Positions 26,904 through 35,756 of a stretch of 64,000 nucleotides of DNA are shown one piece after another. The position numbers and the translations under genes were made by a program. The notes beneath the pieces are model-generated. The model had not been told where the DNA came from and did no database searches. It saw only the letters and a program-made list of their open reading frames with translations. This DNA is from Robinsoniella peoriensis (lineage in GTDB: Bacteria > Bacillota > Clostridia > Lachnospirales > Lachnospiraceae), in assembly GCF_000797495.1 (NCBI RefSeq), contig NZ_JTGN01000001.1, positions 441,501-505,500 of the forward strand. The letters are read 5' to 3'. Positions within the stretch are counted from its first letter, which is position 1. Each line of letters starts with the position of its first letter.

Positions 26904-29900
26904 CTAACATTTAAATAGAATTGTTTTAATTTCAAATGGCTTTAACATTATGGAGATTTCGGTTTCACTGCAAAATTCCTGAATCGGTCGTTCTCTCAGA
27001 TCTCCTTCAGCCCAAGCGGTAAACTGGAATCCAGGCTTTATAGCTGCCTGGCATCTGGAACCAGCGAATTCATGGAAACGCACCACCAGGTAATTGCCGT
27101 CTTCTGATTTCTTAATGGCATCGGCCTCCACATGGTCACAGTCAAATACAAGGAAACTCTCATAGGGAAGTTTTGCCGTACCTTTTCTTAACTCTAACGG
27201 ACGGTTTAACCGGTGGGCTTCCTGAATCACCCTGCCATTTATACAATCACCCCTATGAGGCAGAAGTGCATAAGTAAATTCATGCAACCCCTGATCCTGT
27301 AGATGATCCGGATGGGTAGCCGCCTTAAGCAGCGTGATTCTTAAAATATTATCCTTTACATCGTAACCGTATTTACAGTCATTTAATAGCGCAACCCCAT
27401 AATCATGTTCTGATAAATCTGCAAATCTGTGAGCAACTGTTTCAAATCTAGCCTGATCCCAGCTGGTGTTCCAATGGTTCGGGCGCTTCACGTTCCCGTA
27501 CTGCACATCGTATGTGGCATAAGTCGTTCGAATATCCACAGGGAATGCTGCTTTTAACAGCTGATGATTCTCATGGTAATCCACCTTTGTCCGAAAATCT
27601 ATCCTGCGGTTATCCTCATACAAAATAATATCCTGTTCAACCGTAGAATTCATATATTTCCATTCCAGATGGACCACTGTCATAAGGGGACCGGAAACCA
27701 CAATCTGGAATTTCTGAAGATCTGTAATTTCTTTCATCTTCTGCTGATAGAAAATATCAATATCCCAGGCATCATTCCCAAGAGGTTTGTCTTCAAACAT
27801 CTGCAATACATTGCCCTTTGTTCCCTCTGCAAGCACTTCCCGCTTTGCATCCTTGTCATAAAGTCTGCTGATCTGCCCATGCTCGTTAAAATCAATAATA
27901 TAATATTTTGTTTCGATACTTTTTCCTTCTATATAAGAGGAGTCATTTTCCAGTCCGGAATTATCCGCCCCGCCGGATTCTTTGACACACCTGATCTGTG
28001 CAAATCCCATCGCCGGAATTTCTCCTGTCTGGACATATGTTCCTTCCGTTCCGGTTTGCATTTTCAGGTTGTTTCCACTCTGATCCATGCAGCGGAGTAT
28101 TCCCGTCTCAGGTATTTCTATAATGCCATCCAGCTTCCAGGATGCATGATTGAGAACCGTATAGGTATCTTCTGATTCATCCAGTATAATTCCATATGCT
28201 TCTTTTTCTACTTCCCTTGCAATATCTCTCGCTTTTTCATAGTCCACTTTGGAATCTTCATATACCTCATGGATAGAAGAACCGGGTATGATATCATGGA
28301 ACTGGTTTGTCAAAAGGATTTTCCAACCTTCTGTCAGGGCTTCCTGATTCGCTTTTTTCAGATCTCCCTGGGAAAGTGCTGCCATGGCTGTCAGCCACTC
28401 CGTATTACCATACAGGTATTCCATTTTCCGGTTCATGCGCTTATTATAACCCTGGCTGGTATAAGTTCCCCTATGATACTCCAGATATAATTCTCCATCC
28501 CAGGTATGGACATATTGATCAGTATTCTTTACCGTATCCTTAAGGTCTTTAAAGTAAGCGCCTGCAGTGGAGGTCTTAAGCGCCGGAAGTCCCGGTATCT
28601 TATCGATCCGTCTTCTCTGCTCCAGCATATCCCTGTTCACACCTCCTCCCCCGTCTCCATATCCATAGGAAATGAGAAGTTCTTTGTTCATATCTTTTTC
28701 ACTGTAAGCATCCCATACTCCTTTTACCGTCTTCGCCGTAAGCTGCCCGTTATAAGTGTAGAACCAGGATCCCGGTGTACTCCACGGATCCGGTGTAGTT
28801 ATGAAATGGGTAAGGATTTCGCTTCCGTCTATGCCCTTCCATTTGAACGTATCATGGGGCATGCGGTTGTACTGGTTCCAGCTGATCTTGGTTGTCATGA
28901 ACATATCTATACCGGATTTTTTTAAGATCTGGGGCAGCGCCCAGGAATACCCGAATACATCGGGAAGCCAGAGGTACTCCACCTCTTTATCAAATTCATC
29001 TTTTATAAATTTACTGCCAATTAATATCTGTCTTGTGAGAGATTCACCGCTTGTAATGTTACAATCTGCTTCTACCCACATGCCTCCGTCCACTTCCCAT
29101 TGACCGGATTTTACTTTCTCTTTGATCTTTTCAAATATTTGCGGAAAATCATTTTTTATGTATTCATATAACTGAGGCTGGGTCTGCAGGAAGACATATT
29201 CAGGATATTGTTCCATCAGACGCAGAACCGTAGAAAATGACCGGGAACACTTTTCTCTGGTGTGTTTCAAACGCCACAGCCATGCGACATCTATATGTGT
29301 ATGCCCAACGCATTTTACCAGTATCCGGGCATCCTTACCCATGCTTTCGATCTTTTCGTTTATCTTTTCATCTGCCAAATGAACAGATTCATAAAAGCTG
29401 CTGCTTCCCGGATAGGACCAGTCTATACATTCCAGCGCACTGTCCAGTGCTGTGCGCAGCTGATGTTTTACCGGGTCATCATCATGCAGATTTTTAACAG
29501 CATCTATTATCATAGATGACAAATAGTAGAGGTCATCCGTTTTTTCATCCAGCCAGGCAAGGTCAGCCTGATTGATTCTATGCTCCTGGGGAACAGGTGC
29601 TCCGCCGCCTTCCAGGCCCGACCACAGGCGAAATGTCAGATCCAGACTGCGTCCCAGATGCTCTTCCTCAAAAAACACTTCTTTATGGTTAACGTCTACC
29701 CCCTGGTATGGTGTTTTATCCACATACAGCAGTGACTCAAATCCCGAATTATTTCCGGCTCCGGTATTACCATAATCAAATATACCCAATACCTTTTTTC
29801 CCTTCCATTCTTCCGGAATTGTGATATCTTTATGAAGCCACAGATATCTGTCTCTTCCCTGCCAGGTATCATTTACCTGCATGCTGTCCCATCCATCGTA

Positions 29901-30038
29901 ATCAGCCGGTACCTCAGGATTCACAGTTCCCTGACGGTCCTCACTTACCAGAAAATCACCCAGATGCATTACTTCACGATAACGGTATCCCTTCAGTTGT
30001 TGGGTTCTCGCTTCTAATTTATTATCCGTTAAAAACAT
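26904..30038 (-). CDS. Alpha-mannosidase, glycoside hydrolase family 38
   Basis: At 1044 residues it is full length for a bacterial GH38 enzyme. The catalytic domain starts near residue 240 with the zinc-binding VGHTHIDVAWLW (His246, His248, Asp250). The nucleophile is Asp360 in YLWLPDVFGYSW. A middle three-helix region and a large beta C-terminal domain follow (ending PFEIKTILFK). Residues 1-230 form an N-terminal beta domain common in cytosolic members. It trims alpha-linked mannose in the cytoplasm (no signal peptide). AGGAGG precedes the ATG. With GH125 and the GH2 enzyme it could dismantle a high-mannose glycan to the core (inference). Confidence 0.94.
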   Translation of the reverse strand: MFLTDNKLEARTQQLKGYRYREVMHLGDFLVSEDRQGTVNPEVPADYDGWDSMQVNDTWQGRDRYLWLHKDITIPEEWKGKKVLGIFDYGNTGAGNNSGFESLLYVDKTPYQGVDVNHKEVFFEEEHLGRSLDLTFRLWSGLEGGGAPVPQEHRINQADLAWLDEKTDDLYYLSSMIIDAVKNLHDDDPVKHQLRTALDSALECIDWSYPGSSSFYESVHLADEKINEKIESMGKDARILVKCVGHTHIDVAWLWRLKHTREKCSRSFSTVLRLMEQYPEYVFLQTQPQLYEYIKNDFPQIFEKIKEKVKSGQWEVDGGMWVEADCNITSGESLTRQILIGSKFIKDEFDKEVEYLWLPDVFGYSWALPQILKKSGIDMFMTTKISWNQYNRMPHDTFKWKGIDGSEILTHFITTPDPWSTPGSWFYTYNGQLTAKTVKGVWDAYSEKDMNKELLISYGYGDGGGGVNRDMLEQRRRIDKIPGLPALKTSTAGAYFKDLKDTVKNTDQYVHTWDGELYLEYHRGTYTSQGYNKRMNRKMEYLYGNTEWLTAMAALSQGDLKKANQEALTEGWKILLTNQFHDIIPGSSIHEVYEDSKVDYEKARDIAREVEKEAYGIILDESEDTYTVLNHASWKLDGIIEIPETGILRCMDQSGNNLKMQTGTEGTYVQTGEIPAMGFAQIRCVKESGGADNSGLENDSSYIEGKSIETKYYIIDFNEHGQISRLYDKDAKREVLAEGTKGNVLQMFEDKPLGNDAWDIDIFYQQKMKEITDLQKFQIVVSGPLMTVVHLEWKYMNSTVEQDIILYEDNRRIDFRTKVDYHENHQLLKAAFPVDIRTTYATYDVQYGNVKRPNHWNTSWDQARFETVAHRFADLSEHDYGVALLNDCKYGYDVKDNILRITLLKAATHPDHLQDQGLHEFTYALLPHRGDCINGRVIQEAHRLNRPLELRKGTAKLPYESFLVFDCDHVEADAIKKSEDGNYLVVRFHEFAGSRCQAAIKPGFQFTAWAEGDLRERPIQEFCSETEISIMLKPFEIKTILFKC

Positions 30039-30107
30039 GGCATCCTCCTGTGCTCTATCATTTATTTTTAGATATATAATTTTAATTTATTTCATATCAT
30101 TTATATC

Positions 30108-30143
30108 ATCGTACTATAACCAGACTGTATCTGCAATTTGCAG
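30108..30143 (-). promoter_or_regulatory. Possible GH38 promoter with overlapping palindrome
   Basis: TTGCAG (30131-30136) and TACGAT (30108-30113) are 17 bases apart on the minus strand. The -35 lies inside the palindrome CTGCAATTTGCAG (30131-30143). The -10 is weak. Confidence 0.35.
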
Positions 30144-30167
30144 GATTCTATATTTAATGTACAAATT

Positions 30168-31493
30168 TTACTTATTTACATGGTAACCACAATATTCCAG
30201 TACCAGTTCACTAAACATAGCATTCGCCCATGAAAACCACTCCCTGGTATATTTAGTGGGATCATCCACATCGAAGCCTTCATGCATCAGTGCTTTTCCT
30301 CCATCGGTACTTTTCAGCACTTCCAGAATTTTTCGTTTTTCTTCCTGGGTGTCGCTGGTCAGTCCCTGCATAGCCAGGGAAATATGCCAGATATAGCGCA
30401 CTGGTGTATGGGGGCTTCCTATTCCCCTGGCAGCTTTTCCTTCATAATAAAAGGGGTTCCCATCACTCAAAATAAATGCTCTGGTATTTTTTGCAACCTC
30501 ATCACCAGGCCTTCCCGGAAGGCTTTTTCCCTGGTATCCCAGATATGACATCGCTAACAGGCTTGGTACATTGGCATCGTCCATCAGATTAAACTGTCCA
30601 TATCCATCCACCTCATATGCATATATTTCTCCAAACCCATCTCTTCTGGTAATGCCATATGTCTCAATTCCTTCTCTTATCTCCTCTTTCAGTTTTCCTG
30701 ATGCTTCTTTTAATTCCTGATCCTTTAATATTAACTCTGCAATTTCTTCCAGATATCCCAGGACAACTACTGCGAACATATTGGAGGGAACCAGATAACC
30801 GTATGTGCAGGCATCATCACTTGGACGAAAACCTGACCATGTCATACCGATTCCGGAACGGACCAAAGCACCTTTCCCATCTCTGGATAACGTATCCGTG
30901 AAAGTACAGTTTTTCCGGATAAAACGGTATTCAGACTTTTCTTCATGATATTGCTCTCTTTTGAAAACCTCCAGTATCTTTCTGGCTCCTTTTGCAAAAG
31001 TATCATTAAAATGTGCCGTCCGTCCGGTATTTTTCCAAAACAGATAGGAAAACTGAAGCGGGAAGCAAAGAGAATCCACCTCATATTTTCGTTCCCATAT
31101 CCATGGTCCCATATCCGTTTCATCCTTTTCCCAGCAGTGTCCATTTGCAGCCTCATTAAATGCATTCGCATAGGGGTCAATTCCGATACACTGAAACTGC
31201 CGTTCAATCAATCCCTGCAGCGTATCTGCTATTTCACTGTCTCTGCCTGCCAAAATCAAATAGGGACGGAGCTGACACACTGAATCCCGAAGCCACATTG
31301 CGGGAATATCTCCGGTAATCACATAAGTTGTCCCATCTTCCATTTTTTTCACCGTGGTATCCAGTGTGTTTGTAAAGCAGTTGCGAAACATGTCAAACAA
31401 GTCTTCATCTTTTAATTTTTCCCGGACATCTTTCAGCAGGCATTCCATAGACTCCGGCAGATTCTTTGATTCATTTCCTACAATAACACCCAT
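30168..31493 (-). CDS. Exo-alpha-1,6-mannosidase, glycoside hydrolase family 125
   Basis: A 441-residue (alpha/alpha)6-barrel enzyme of family GH125: early [19 protein letters not shown], then [22 protein letters not shown] and [20 protein letters not shown], all typical. GH125 members are metal-independent inverting exo-mannosidases, often acting on alpha-1,6 linkages of N-glycans. No signal peptide, so cytoplasmic. I start at ATG 31493 with GGGGT upstream; the frame runs 18 codons further through the leader that carries the candidate operator. It is the first gene of the GH125-GH38-yesL unit. Confidence 0.92.
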   Translation of the reverse strand: MGVIVGNESKNLPESMECLLKDVREKLKDEDLFDMFRNCFTNTLDTTVKKMEDGTTYVITGDIPAMWLRDSVCQLRPYLILAGRDSEIADTLQGLIERQFQCIGIDPYANAFNEAANGHCWEKDETDMGPWIWERKYEVDSLCFPLQFSYLFWKNTGRTAHFNDTFAKGARKILEVFKREQYHEEKSEYRFIRKNCTFTDTLSRDGKGALVRSGIGMTWSGFRPSDDACTYGYLVPSNMFAVVVLGYLEEIAELILKDQELKEASGKLKEEIREGIETYGITRRDGFGEIYAYEVDGYGQFNLMDDANVPSLLAMSYLGYQGKSLPGRPGDEVAKNTRAFILSDGNPFYYEGKAARGIGSPHTPVRYIWHISLAMQGLTSDTQEEKRKILEVLKSTDGGKALMHEGFDVDDPTKYTREWFSWANAMFSELVLEYCGYHVNK

Positions 31494-31518
31494 AATATTA
31501 CCCCTTTTCTTCTTAAAT

Positions 31519-31537
31519 AGTAAACTCACTTTACAAG
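31519..31537. promoter_or_regulatory. Candidate operator in the GH125 leader
   Basis: AGTAAACTCACTTTACAAG on the plus strand contains GTAAA-CTCAC-TTTAC, a perfect inverted repeat. It lies 11 bases or more downstream of the -10, where a bound repressor could block elongation. It resembles the site at 19050-19064. Confidence 0.45.
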
Positions 31538-31548
31538 TTGTTAGCACT

Positions 31549-31577
31549 ATATTATCATTGCTTGCGACTAATTACAA
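31549..31577 (-). promoter_or_regulatory. Sigma-A-type promoter for the GH125 operon
   Basis: On the minus strand TTGTAA (31572-31577) and TAATAT (31549-31554) are 17 bases apart. Confidence 0.55.
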
Positions 31578-31603
31578 CTGAAAAATTATTAATATTCCAG
31601 ATA

Positions 31604-31672
31604 AAAAATAACAGCGGAAGCAATCAGTCCACACAGGATAAAATCCCTGCCGGCTCACTACTTCCGCTGTTT
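31604..31672 (-). terminator. Intrinsic terminator after sigE
   Basis: AACAGCGGAAG (31610-31620) pairs with CTTCCGCTGTT (31661-31671), with a long loop between. On the minus strand the hairpin is followed by TATTTTTTAT. It separates sigE from the GH125 promoter. Confidence 0.8.
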
Positions 31673-31686
31673 GTTTTATATTGGAA

Positions 31687-32427
31687 TTACTCAAACCTCA
31701 CAATTTCTTTTTTCAGTCTCTTTATAATCTTCTTCTCCAGTCTGGAGATATAAGACTGGGAAATACCAAGCAGATCTGCAACTTCTTTTTGTGTTTTTTC
31801 TTCCCCGTCTCTTGTATTAATACCGAATCTCAACTGCACGATTGTTTTTTCTCTATCTGAAAGTTTTTCAATTGCTTTTCCCAGCAATTTCCGTTCAACT
31901 TCATTTTCCATGTCTTTATATATTACATCTTCGTCCGTTCCCAGGATGTCGGATAATAATAATTCATTTCCATCCCAATCCACATTCAGCGGTTCATCGA
32001 ATGACACTTCCATCTTTGTTTTATTATTTCTTCTCAGATACATTAAGATTTCGTTTTCTATACATCTTGAAGCATAAGTTGCCAGTTTGATATTTTTCTC
32101 CGGATTAAAGGTATTAATTGCCTTAATTAAACCAATGGTTCCTATTGATATTAAATCCTCTACTCCGACACCTGTATTGTCGAATTTTTTTGCTATGTAT
32201 ACTACTAATCTTAAGTTGTGTTCGATTAATAACGATTTCGCATCACTATCGTATTCCGTTCCCAGGTCACTGATTACCTCAGCCTCTTTTCCCGGCTCTA
32301 AAGGTGCCGGAAGCACTTCACTGCCGCCAATATAATGAATATCATTTGGCCTTTTCAAAATAAGGTTGGGAAGCGATGATACAACGCGAAACTGAAAACG
32401 ATGTGGCATTGAAACTTTTATAACCAT
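31687..32427 (-). CDS. sigE: RNA polymerase sporulation sigma factor SigE (pro-sigma-E)
   Basis: A 246-residue factor that matches sigma-E closely: [12 protein letters not shown] at the pro-sequence boundary, [37 protein letters not shown] and [19 protein letters not shown], with region 4 ending [17 protein letters not shown]. The first 30 or so residues are the pro-sequence that SpoIIGA removes, releasing the active mother-cell factor. GGAGG precedes the ATG. It is co-transcribed with spoIIGA, 11 bases upstream, and closed by a terminator. Confidence 0.97.
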   Translation of the reverse strand: MVIKVSMPHRFQFRVVSSLPNLILKRPNDIHYIGGSEVLPAPLEPGKEAEVISDLGTEYDSDAKSLLIEHNLRLVVYIAKKFDNTGVGVEDLISIGTIGLIKAINTFNPEKNIKLATYASRCIENEILMYLRRNNKTKMEVSFDEPLNVDWDGNELLLSDILGTDEDVIYKDMENEVERKLLGKAIEKLSDREKTIVQLRFGINTRDGEEKTQKEVADLLGISQSYISRLEKKIIKRLKKEIVRFE

Positions 32428-32438
32428 TTTTATTCCTC

Positions 32439-33272
32439 CTAATCTTCTAACATTGAAGGGTTTAATATCATCTGATATTTTCCCTTCGCACTAACGGACT
32501 CTTTTGTGACTGCTGCAACAGCTCCTTTGATAAGCTGCGACGCCCCAGACCTTCGTATGCTGATATAATCTAATCGTATTCCCGGCAGCAAACCATTTTT
32601 TTCTCCAATAGAATGATACGGGATATAACAAATTTTCTCTGTTAACGCTTCTGCAGTTTGAAATTGGTACATCTGGAGTATCTGATTTTTTACTTCCTCT
32701 TCCAACATATCACTGATGGCATCAAAATCAATGATATTTACCGGCTTTCCGGTAACCGGCTGTTTTAACTGATTTCCGGTATCGCACAACCCCATTACAT
32801 GTTTGTTCTTACCATTCAGATTAATTACAACCTCGTAAAGATATTCTGTTTTTTGTTTGTATCTCTGATAGCAGCTTAAAATACATCGCAAGGTAAGAAA
32901 ACTTATTACTCCCAGAAGAAGACCACTGGAAGCAATTTGCCCCAGTAACATCTCCCAGATGCCTCCCAGAACAAAAGCTGATAAATACAGAATTATCGTA
33001 CCCCGTATTAAATGGTCTCTGTCCTTTATCCTGCACCCTATTTTAACCATAAGCACACTCAGAATGCCAAATCCGCAAATGTTATAAACGAATGTATTTT
33101 GAACGGGCAATATGATAAGAATACACATCCCTGCTGCCCCAAGCACACTGGCTAAAAGTATCCTCCACCAGTTTGTCTGACATTTCAGTGAACGGCGTAC
33201 CAGTGTAAGCAATAGATAATCCATTATCATATTTTCCAAAAAGAATTTATCTATGTATATTTCATAATACAC
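32439..33272 (-). CDS. spoIIGA: Sigma-E processing peptidase SpoIIGA
   Basis: A 277-residue protein with five hydrophobic segments in the first half (about residues 5-140) and a cytoplasmic aspartic-protease-like domain in the second, with the catalytic-type motif GLCDTGNQL. It cleaves pro-sigma-E at the sporulation septum in response to SpoIIR. The start is a GTG (33270-33272) behind AGGGGGTG, giving [20 protein letters not shown]; the longer frame from 33311 covers the promoter -10 region and is unlikely. It is first in the spoIIG operon, driven by the Spo0A-type promoter upstream. Confidence 0.93.
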   Translation of the reverse strand: MYYEIYIDKFFLENMIMDYLLLTLVRRSLKCQTNWWRILLASVLGAAGMCILIILPVQNTFVYNICGFGILSVLMVKIGCRIKDRDHLIRGTIILYLSAFVLGGIWEMLLGQIASSGLLLGVISFLTLRCILSCYQRYKQKTEYLYEVVINLNGKNKHVMGLCDTGNQLKQPVTGKPVNIIDFDAISDMLEEEVKNQILQMYQFQTAEALTEKICYIPYHSIGEKNGLLPGIRLDYISIRRSGASQLIKGAVAAVTKESVSAKGKYQMILNPSMLED

Positions 33273-33320
33273 AAAACACCCCCTGCCACCAAAATGAATG
33301 CTTTGATCCAAGCACTATTC

Positions 33321-33353
33321 ATTATAGGTGATAGGGGGTGTGAGTTTTGTCAA
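33321..33353 (-). promoter_or_regulatory. spoIIG promoter with 21-bp spacer
   Basis: On the minus strand a perfect TTGACA (33348-33353) and a perfect TATAAT (33321-33326) are 21 bases apart. That is too far for ordinary sigma-A use, but matches the long-spacer architecture known for the Spo0A-activated spoIIG promoter of Bacillus subtilis. Confidence 0.8.
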
Positions 33354-33379
33354 AAACGCAACGCTATATTCAATTTTTC

Positions 33380-33396
33380 TTCGACAGACCTCGACA
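33380..33396 (-). promoter_or_regulatory. Paired Spo0A boxes upstream of spoIIGA
   Basis: On the minus strand there is one exact Spo0A box TGTCGAA (33380-33386) and a one-mismatch copy TGTCGAG (33390-33396), 10 bases apart and about 27 bases before the -35. The -35 region itself (TTGACAAA) is a further partial match. Confidence 0.75.
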
Positions 33397-33398
33397 GC

Positions 33399-33564
33399 CT
33401 GGTACCGCATTGTGTAATTAATGGTGAATAAAGTGCCTGATATCTGCATCAGATATGCGTCCACGAAGCAACGACGCAGTGGATCACGGCTAGTGCCGCC
33501 CGGCGTGCTTATTGCGTAGATAACGGGTGTTTAATTCACTGTTTATTATGCAAAAATGTACCAG
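33399..33564. repeat. Inverted-repeat element, copy 1
   Basis: A 166-base intergenic element with terminal inverted repeats of about 30 bases (left CTGGTACCGCATTGTGTAAT, right end complementary, closing GTACCAG). Inside is a small hairpin (TATCTG-CAT-CAGATA). It is clearly homologous over its length to 37887-38054. It encodes no protein. The left end stops 2 bases from the upstream Spo0A box of spoIIG. Confidence 0.85.
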
Positions 33565-33590
33565 CTTCCTAAACGTATTCTAAAAAAGCT

Positions 33591-34358
33591 TTATAAGCCA
33601 TATCTGCCAATGATATTTAATACCTGTTCCAGCTTTTCTACCGGAATCTGTCCCGGTGCGGAGACCTGTCCTACAGCGCCAAAAGTTACTGCTGAACCAA
33701 ATATTTCTCCGGTAATTCTGCTGACAAATCCCATGCTTCCCATTGACATGGTAATGAAAGGCCTGTCCGCATAAGACTCCTTCATTGCCAGCGTAGCATC
33801 CAAGAGCGTTAACACGTCCTGCCGCTCAGCTGGCATAACTGCTATCTTCGTAATATCGACACCAGCTTTCTGCATTTTCTGCAATCGCTCTACAATTTCA
33901 TTTTTAGGCGGAGTCTTCTCAAAATCGTGGTTGGATCCCACTACCTTAACACCGTGCCTGTGTGCACTCTTCACAATTGGAGCACTCACTGCTTCTCCAC
34001 GAAATATCTCTACATCAACTAAATCGATATATCCTGTCTTAACAGCATGCAGATTCATATCTACATAGTCCTTCATCTCAATCGGGCGATTCCCCCCCTC
34101 ATCCACCGTGCGGAAAGTAAACAGCAGTGGGATCTCACCAAGTATCTTGCGCAATTCTTTCAGGGTTTCTGCCATCTTTTTCTGATCCATAACATAATCA
34201 AAAAAATCCACACGCCACTCCACCATATCAATAGGACGCGCCGTAATCTTCAGTGCAGTTTCCAATATTCTTTCCTTACTTCCACCCACAATCGGAACAC
34301 ATATTTTCGGCATTCCTTCTCCAATTGTAATATTCCTGACTTTAACTGATAAATCCAT
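33591..34358 (-). CDS. aroD: 3-dehydroquinate dehydratase, type I
   Basis: A 255-residue type I enzyme. The catalytic His is in VVGSNHDFEKTP and the Schiff-base Lys in VDITKIAVMP. MVEWRVDFFD and the C-terminal SAPGQIPVEKL are also typical. It converts 3-dehydroquinate to 3-dehydroshikimate in the shikimate pathway. No other shikimate gene is near, and the neighbours (coiled-coil protein upstream, repeat element downstream) give no functional link. Confidence 0.95.
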   Translation of the reverse strand: MDLSVKVRNITIGEGMPKICVPIVGGSKERILETALKITARPIDMVEWRVDFFDYVMDQKKMAETLKELRKILGEIPLLFTFRTVDEGGNRPIEMKDYVDMNLHAVKTGYIDLVDVEIFRGEAVSAPIVKSAHRHGVKVVGSNHDFEKTPPKNEIVERLQKMQKAGVDITKIAVMPAERQDVLTLLDATLAMKESYADRPFITMSMGSMGFVSRITGEIFGSAVTFGAVGQVSAPGQIPVEKLEQVLNIIGRYGL

Positions 34359-34447
34359 ACGGTATCACTCCTCATCATGTATTTAATTTATTACTAACAG
34401 AGCCTGGTGCCAGCAAGTTCCTTGCCGCAGATTGCTGTAATAAATAA

Positions 34448-35440
34448 TCAAGCCAGCTCCAGCTTCCGCTCATGTTCACCTAAAATCGTTCGTGTTTCCA
34501 TAATCTTCACAAAATTATTCATGATCCTCTCTGTATTAACATCAATCTTCGTATTCAGATTTCTGGTAACCTCATTGAGTTCATCCACCTTATTCTCAAC
34601 ACGTTCCATTCTAAGATTCATATTATGCATTTCACTATGGAAACTTAAGATTTCTTTCTGAAGCGGTTCTAACCGTTTACTCATGTTATGATCGATCCTT
34701 GCCTCCATCGCTTCAAGTTTTGCATCAAATTCCTTTTTATTCTTATCAAATGCTGCATCAATCTCCGACTTCAGACTGCTTCTCCACTGAGTGTTGTTGT
34801 TATGCTGCTCTGCAAATCGCTTGTCCAACTTCTGATCCTGTTCTGTAAATTTCTGATCTATCTTTTTTTCCTGATCTGTAAATCGCTGATTTATTTTCTG
34901 ATCTATTTTCTTTTCCTGTTCTGCAAACCGCTGATCCAACTTCTGATCCTGTTCTGCAAATTTCTGATCTATCTTCTTTTCCTGTTCTGTAAGTCGCTGA
35001 TCCAACTTCTGATCCTGTTCTGCAAATTTCCGATCTATCTTCTTTTCCTGCTCTGTAAATCGCAGGTCCAACTTCTGATCCTGTTCTGCAAATTTCCGAT
35101 CTATCTTCTTTTCCTGCTCTGTAAATCGCAGGTCCAACTTCTGATCCTGCTCTGCAAATTTCCGATCTATCTTTTCATCTTGTTCTGCAAATCGCTGATC
35201 CAACTTCTGATCCTGTTCTGCAAATTTCCGATCTATCTTTTCTTCCTGTTCTGCAAATCGCTGATCCAACTTCTGATCCTGTTCTACAAATTTCCGATCT
35301 ATCTTCTTTTCCTGCTCTGTAAATCGCTGATCCATTTTCTGATCTATCTTCTTTTCCTGTTCTGTAAATCGCAGGTCAATTTTTTTCTCCTGCCTCTCAA
35401 ACATTTTGCCAATTTCTTTTAGTAGAATGGTATTTTCCAT
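34448..35440 (-). CDS. Coiled-coil protein built of 11-residue tandem repeats
   Basis: A 330-residue, highly charged, probably cytoplasmic protein. Roughly residues 19-213 are about 17 consecutive copies of an 11-residue unit (consensus KIDRKFAEQDQ alternating with KLDQRFAEQEE); two copies carry a 4-residue insert, making 15. Periods of 11 and 15 both fit coiled-coil geometry. The C-terminal 115 residues continue as more ordinary coiled coil (RMERVENKVDELNEVTRNLN). No membrane segment or signal peptide. ATG 35440 has GAGGTG upstream; a GTG 3 codons earlier overlaps that site. Function is not recognisable; a scaffold or filament-forming role is only a guess. It lies between galE and aroD. Confidence 0.8.
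   Translation of the reverse strand: MENTILLKEIGKMFERQEKKIDLRFTEQEKKIDQKMDQRFTEQEKKIDRKFVEQDQKLDQRFAEQEEKIDRKFAEQDQKLDQRFAEQDEKIDRKFAEQDQKLDLRFTEQEKKIDRKFAEQDQKLDLRFTEQEKKIDRKFAEQDQKLDQRLTEQEKKIDQKFAEQDQKLDQRFAEQEKKIDQKINQRFTDQEKKIDQKFTEQDQKLDKRFAEQHNNNTQWRSSLKSEIDAAFDKNKKEFDAKLEAMEARIDHNMSKRLEPLQKEILSFHSEMHNMNLRMERVENKVDELNEVTRNLNTKIDVNTERIMNNFVKIMETRTILGEHERKLELA
34802..35386. repeat. Coding tandem repeat, 33-bp unit
   Basis: The DNA behind the hendecad repeats keeps a 33-base period, with longer near-identity at 66 bases because two unit types alternate. Such a tract can gain or lose units by slippage or recombination, so length may differ among strains. Confidence 0.85.
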
Positions 35441-35671
35441 CCGATTCACCTCGTGTTTTCTATTTTATCATATACTATTTCCAAAGTCTATTTAGTTTTC
35501 AAGGTACACTTAATTTCATTGGGGGTTTTTAAGAATAGTCTGTCAAAATTATTTTCCAGATTGGGATTGAATATCCCTAAGATTGTTATTGCGTTTATGT
35601 GATTTATATTTTATCTTATTTACATTTATATGTCAATAAGTTTTCATTTATTTTCGTAATAAGACTTTAAT
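35441..35671. other. Intergenic region upstream of the coiled-coil gene
   Basis: AT-rich sequence that must hold the coiled-coil gene's promoter, but I cannot place a convincing -35/-10 pair. The minus-strand stretch GTACCTTGAAAACTAAATAG (35488-35507) recalls rRNA-operon spacer sequence, though no rRNA is present. Confidence 0.35.
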
Positions 35672-35707
35672 AAAAAACAGAACCGATGTATTTATACACC
35701 AGTTCTG
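35672..35707 (-). terminator. Intrinsic terminator after galE
   Basis: On the minus strand CAGAACTGGTGTAT pairs with ATACATCGGTTCTG (one mismatch and wobble) and is followed by TTTTTTATT. Confidence 0.85.
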
Positions 35708-35756
35708 CCAAGATTCATTCGCAATTAATGTTGTTTCTGCAAATATTTCTATATAT

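Noticed and set aside
27564..28175. Plus-strand open frame of 203 codons opposite the GH38 gene
   Set aside because: The GH38 frame is certain from its active-site motifs; the opposite frame resembles no protein I know.
34802..35386. Regularly spaced repeats that could be taken for a CRISPR array
   Set aside because: The period is 33 bases with no unique spacers, and the frame is open throughout with a consistent 11-residue protein pattern.
34688..35422. Long plus-strand open frame rich in Leu, Phe and Cys opposite the coiled-coil gene
   Set aside because: It is the antisense shadow of the 33-bp coding repeat; no ribosome binding site, and the minus-strand frame has clear coiled-coil selection.
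35488..35507. Sequence like the spacer of an rRNA operon (minus strand GTACCTTGAAAACTAAATAG)
   Set aside because: No 16S, 23S, 5S or tRNA sequence is nearby, so the likeness is taken as chance or a tiny relic.
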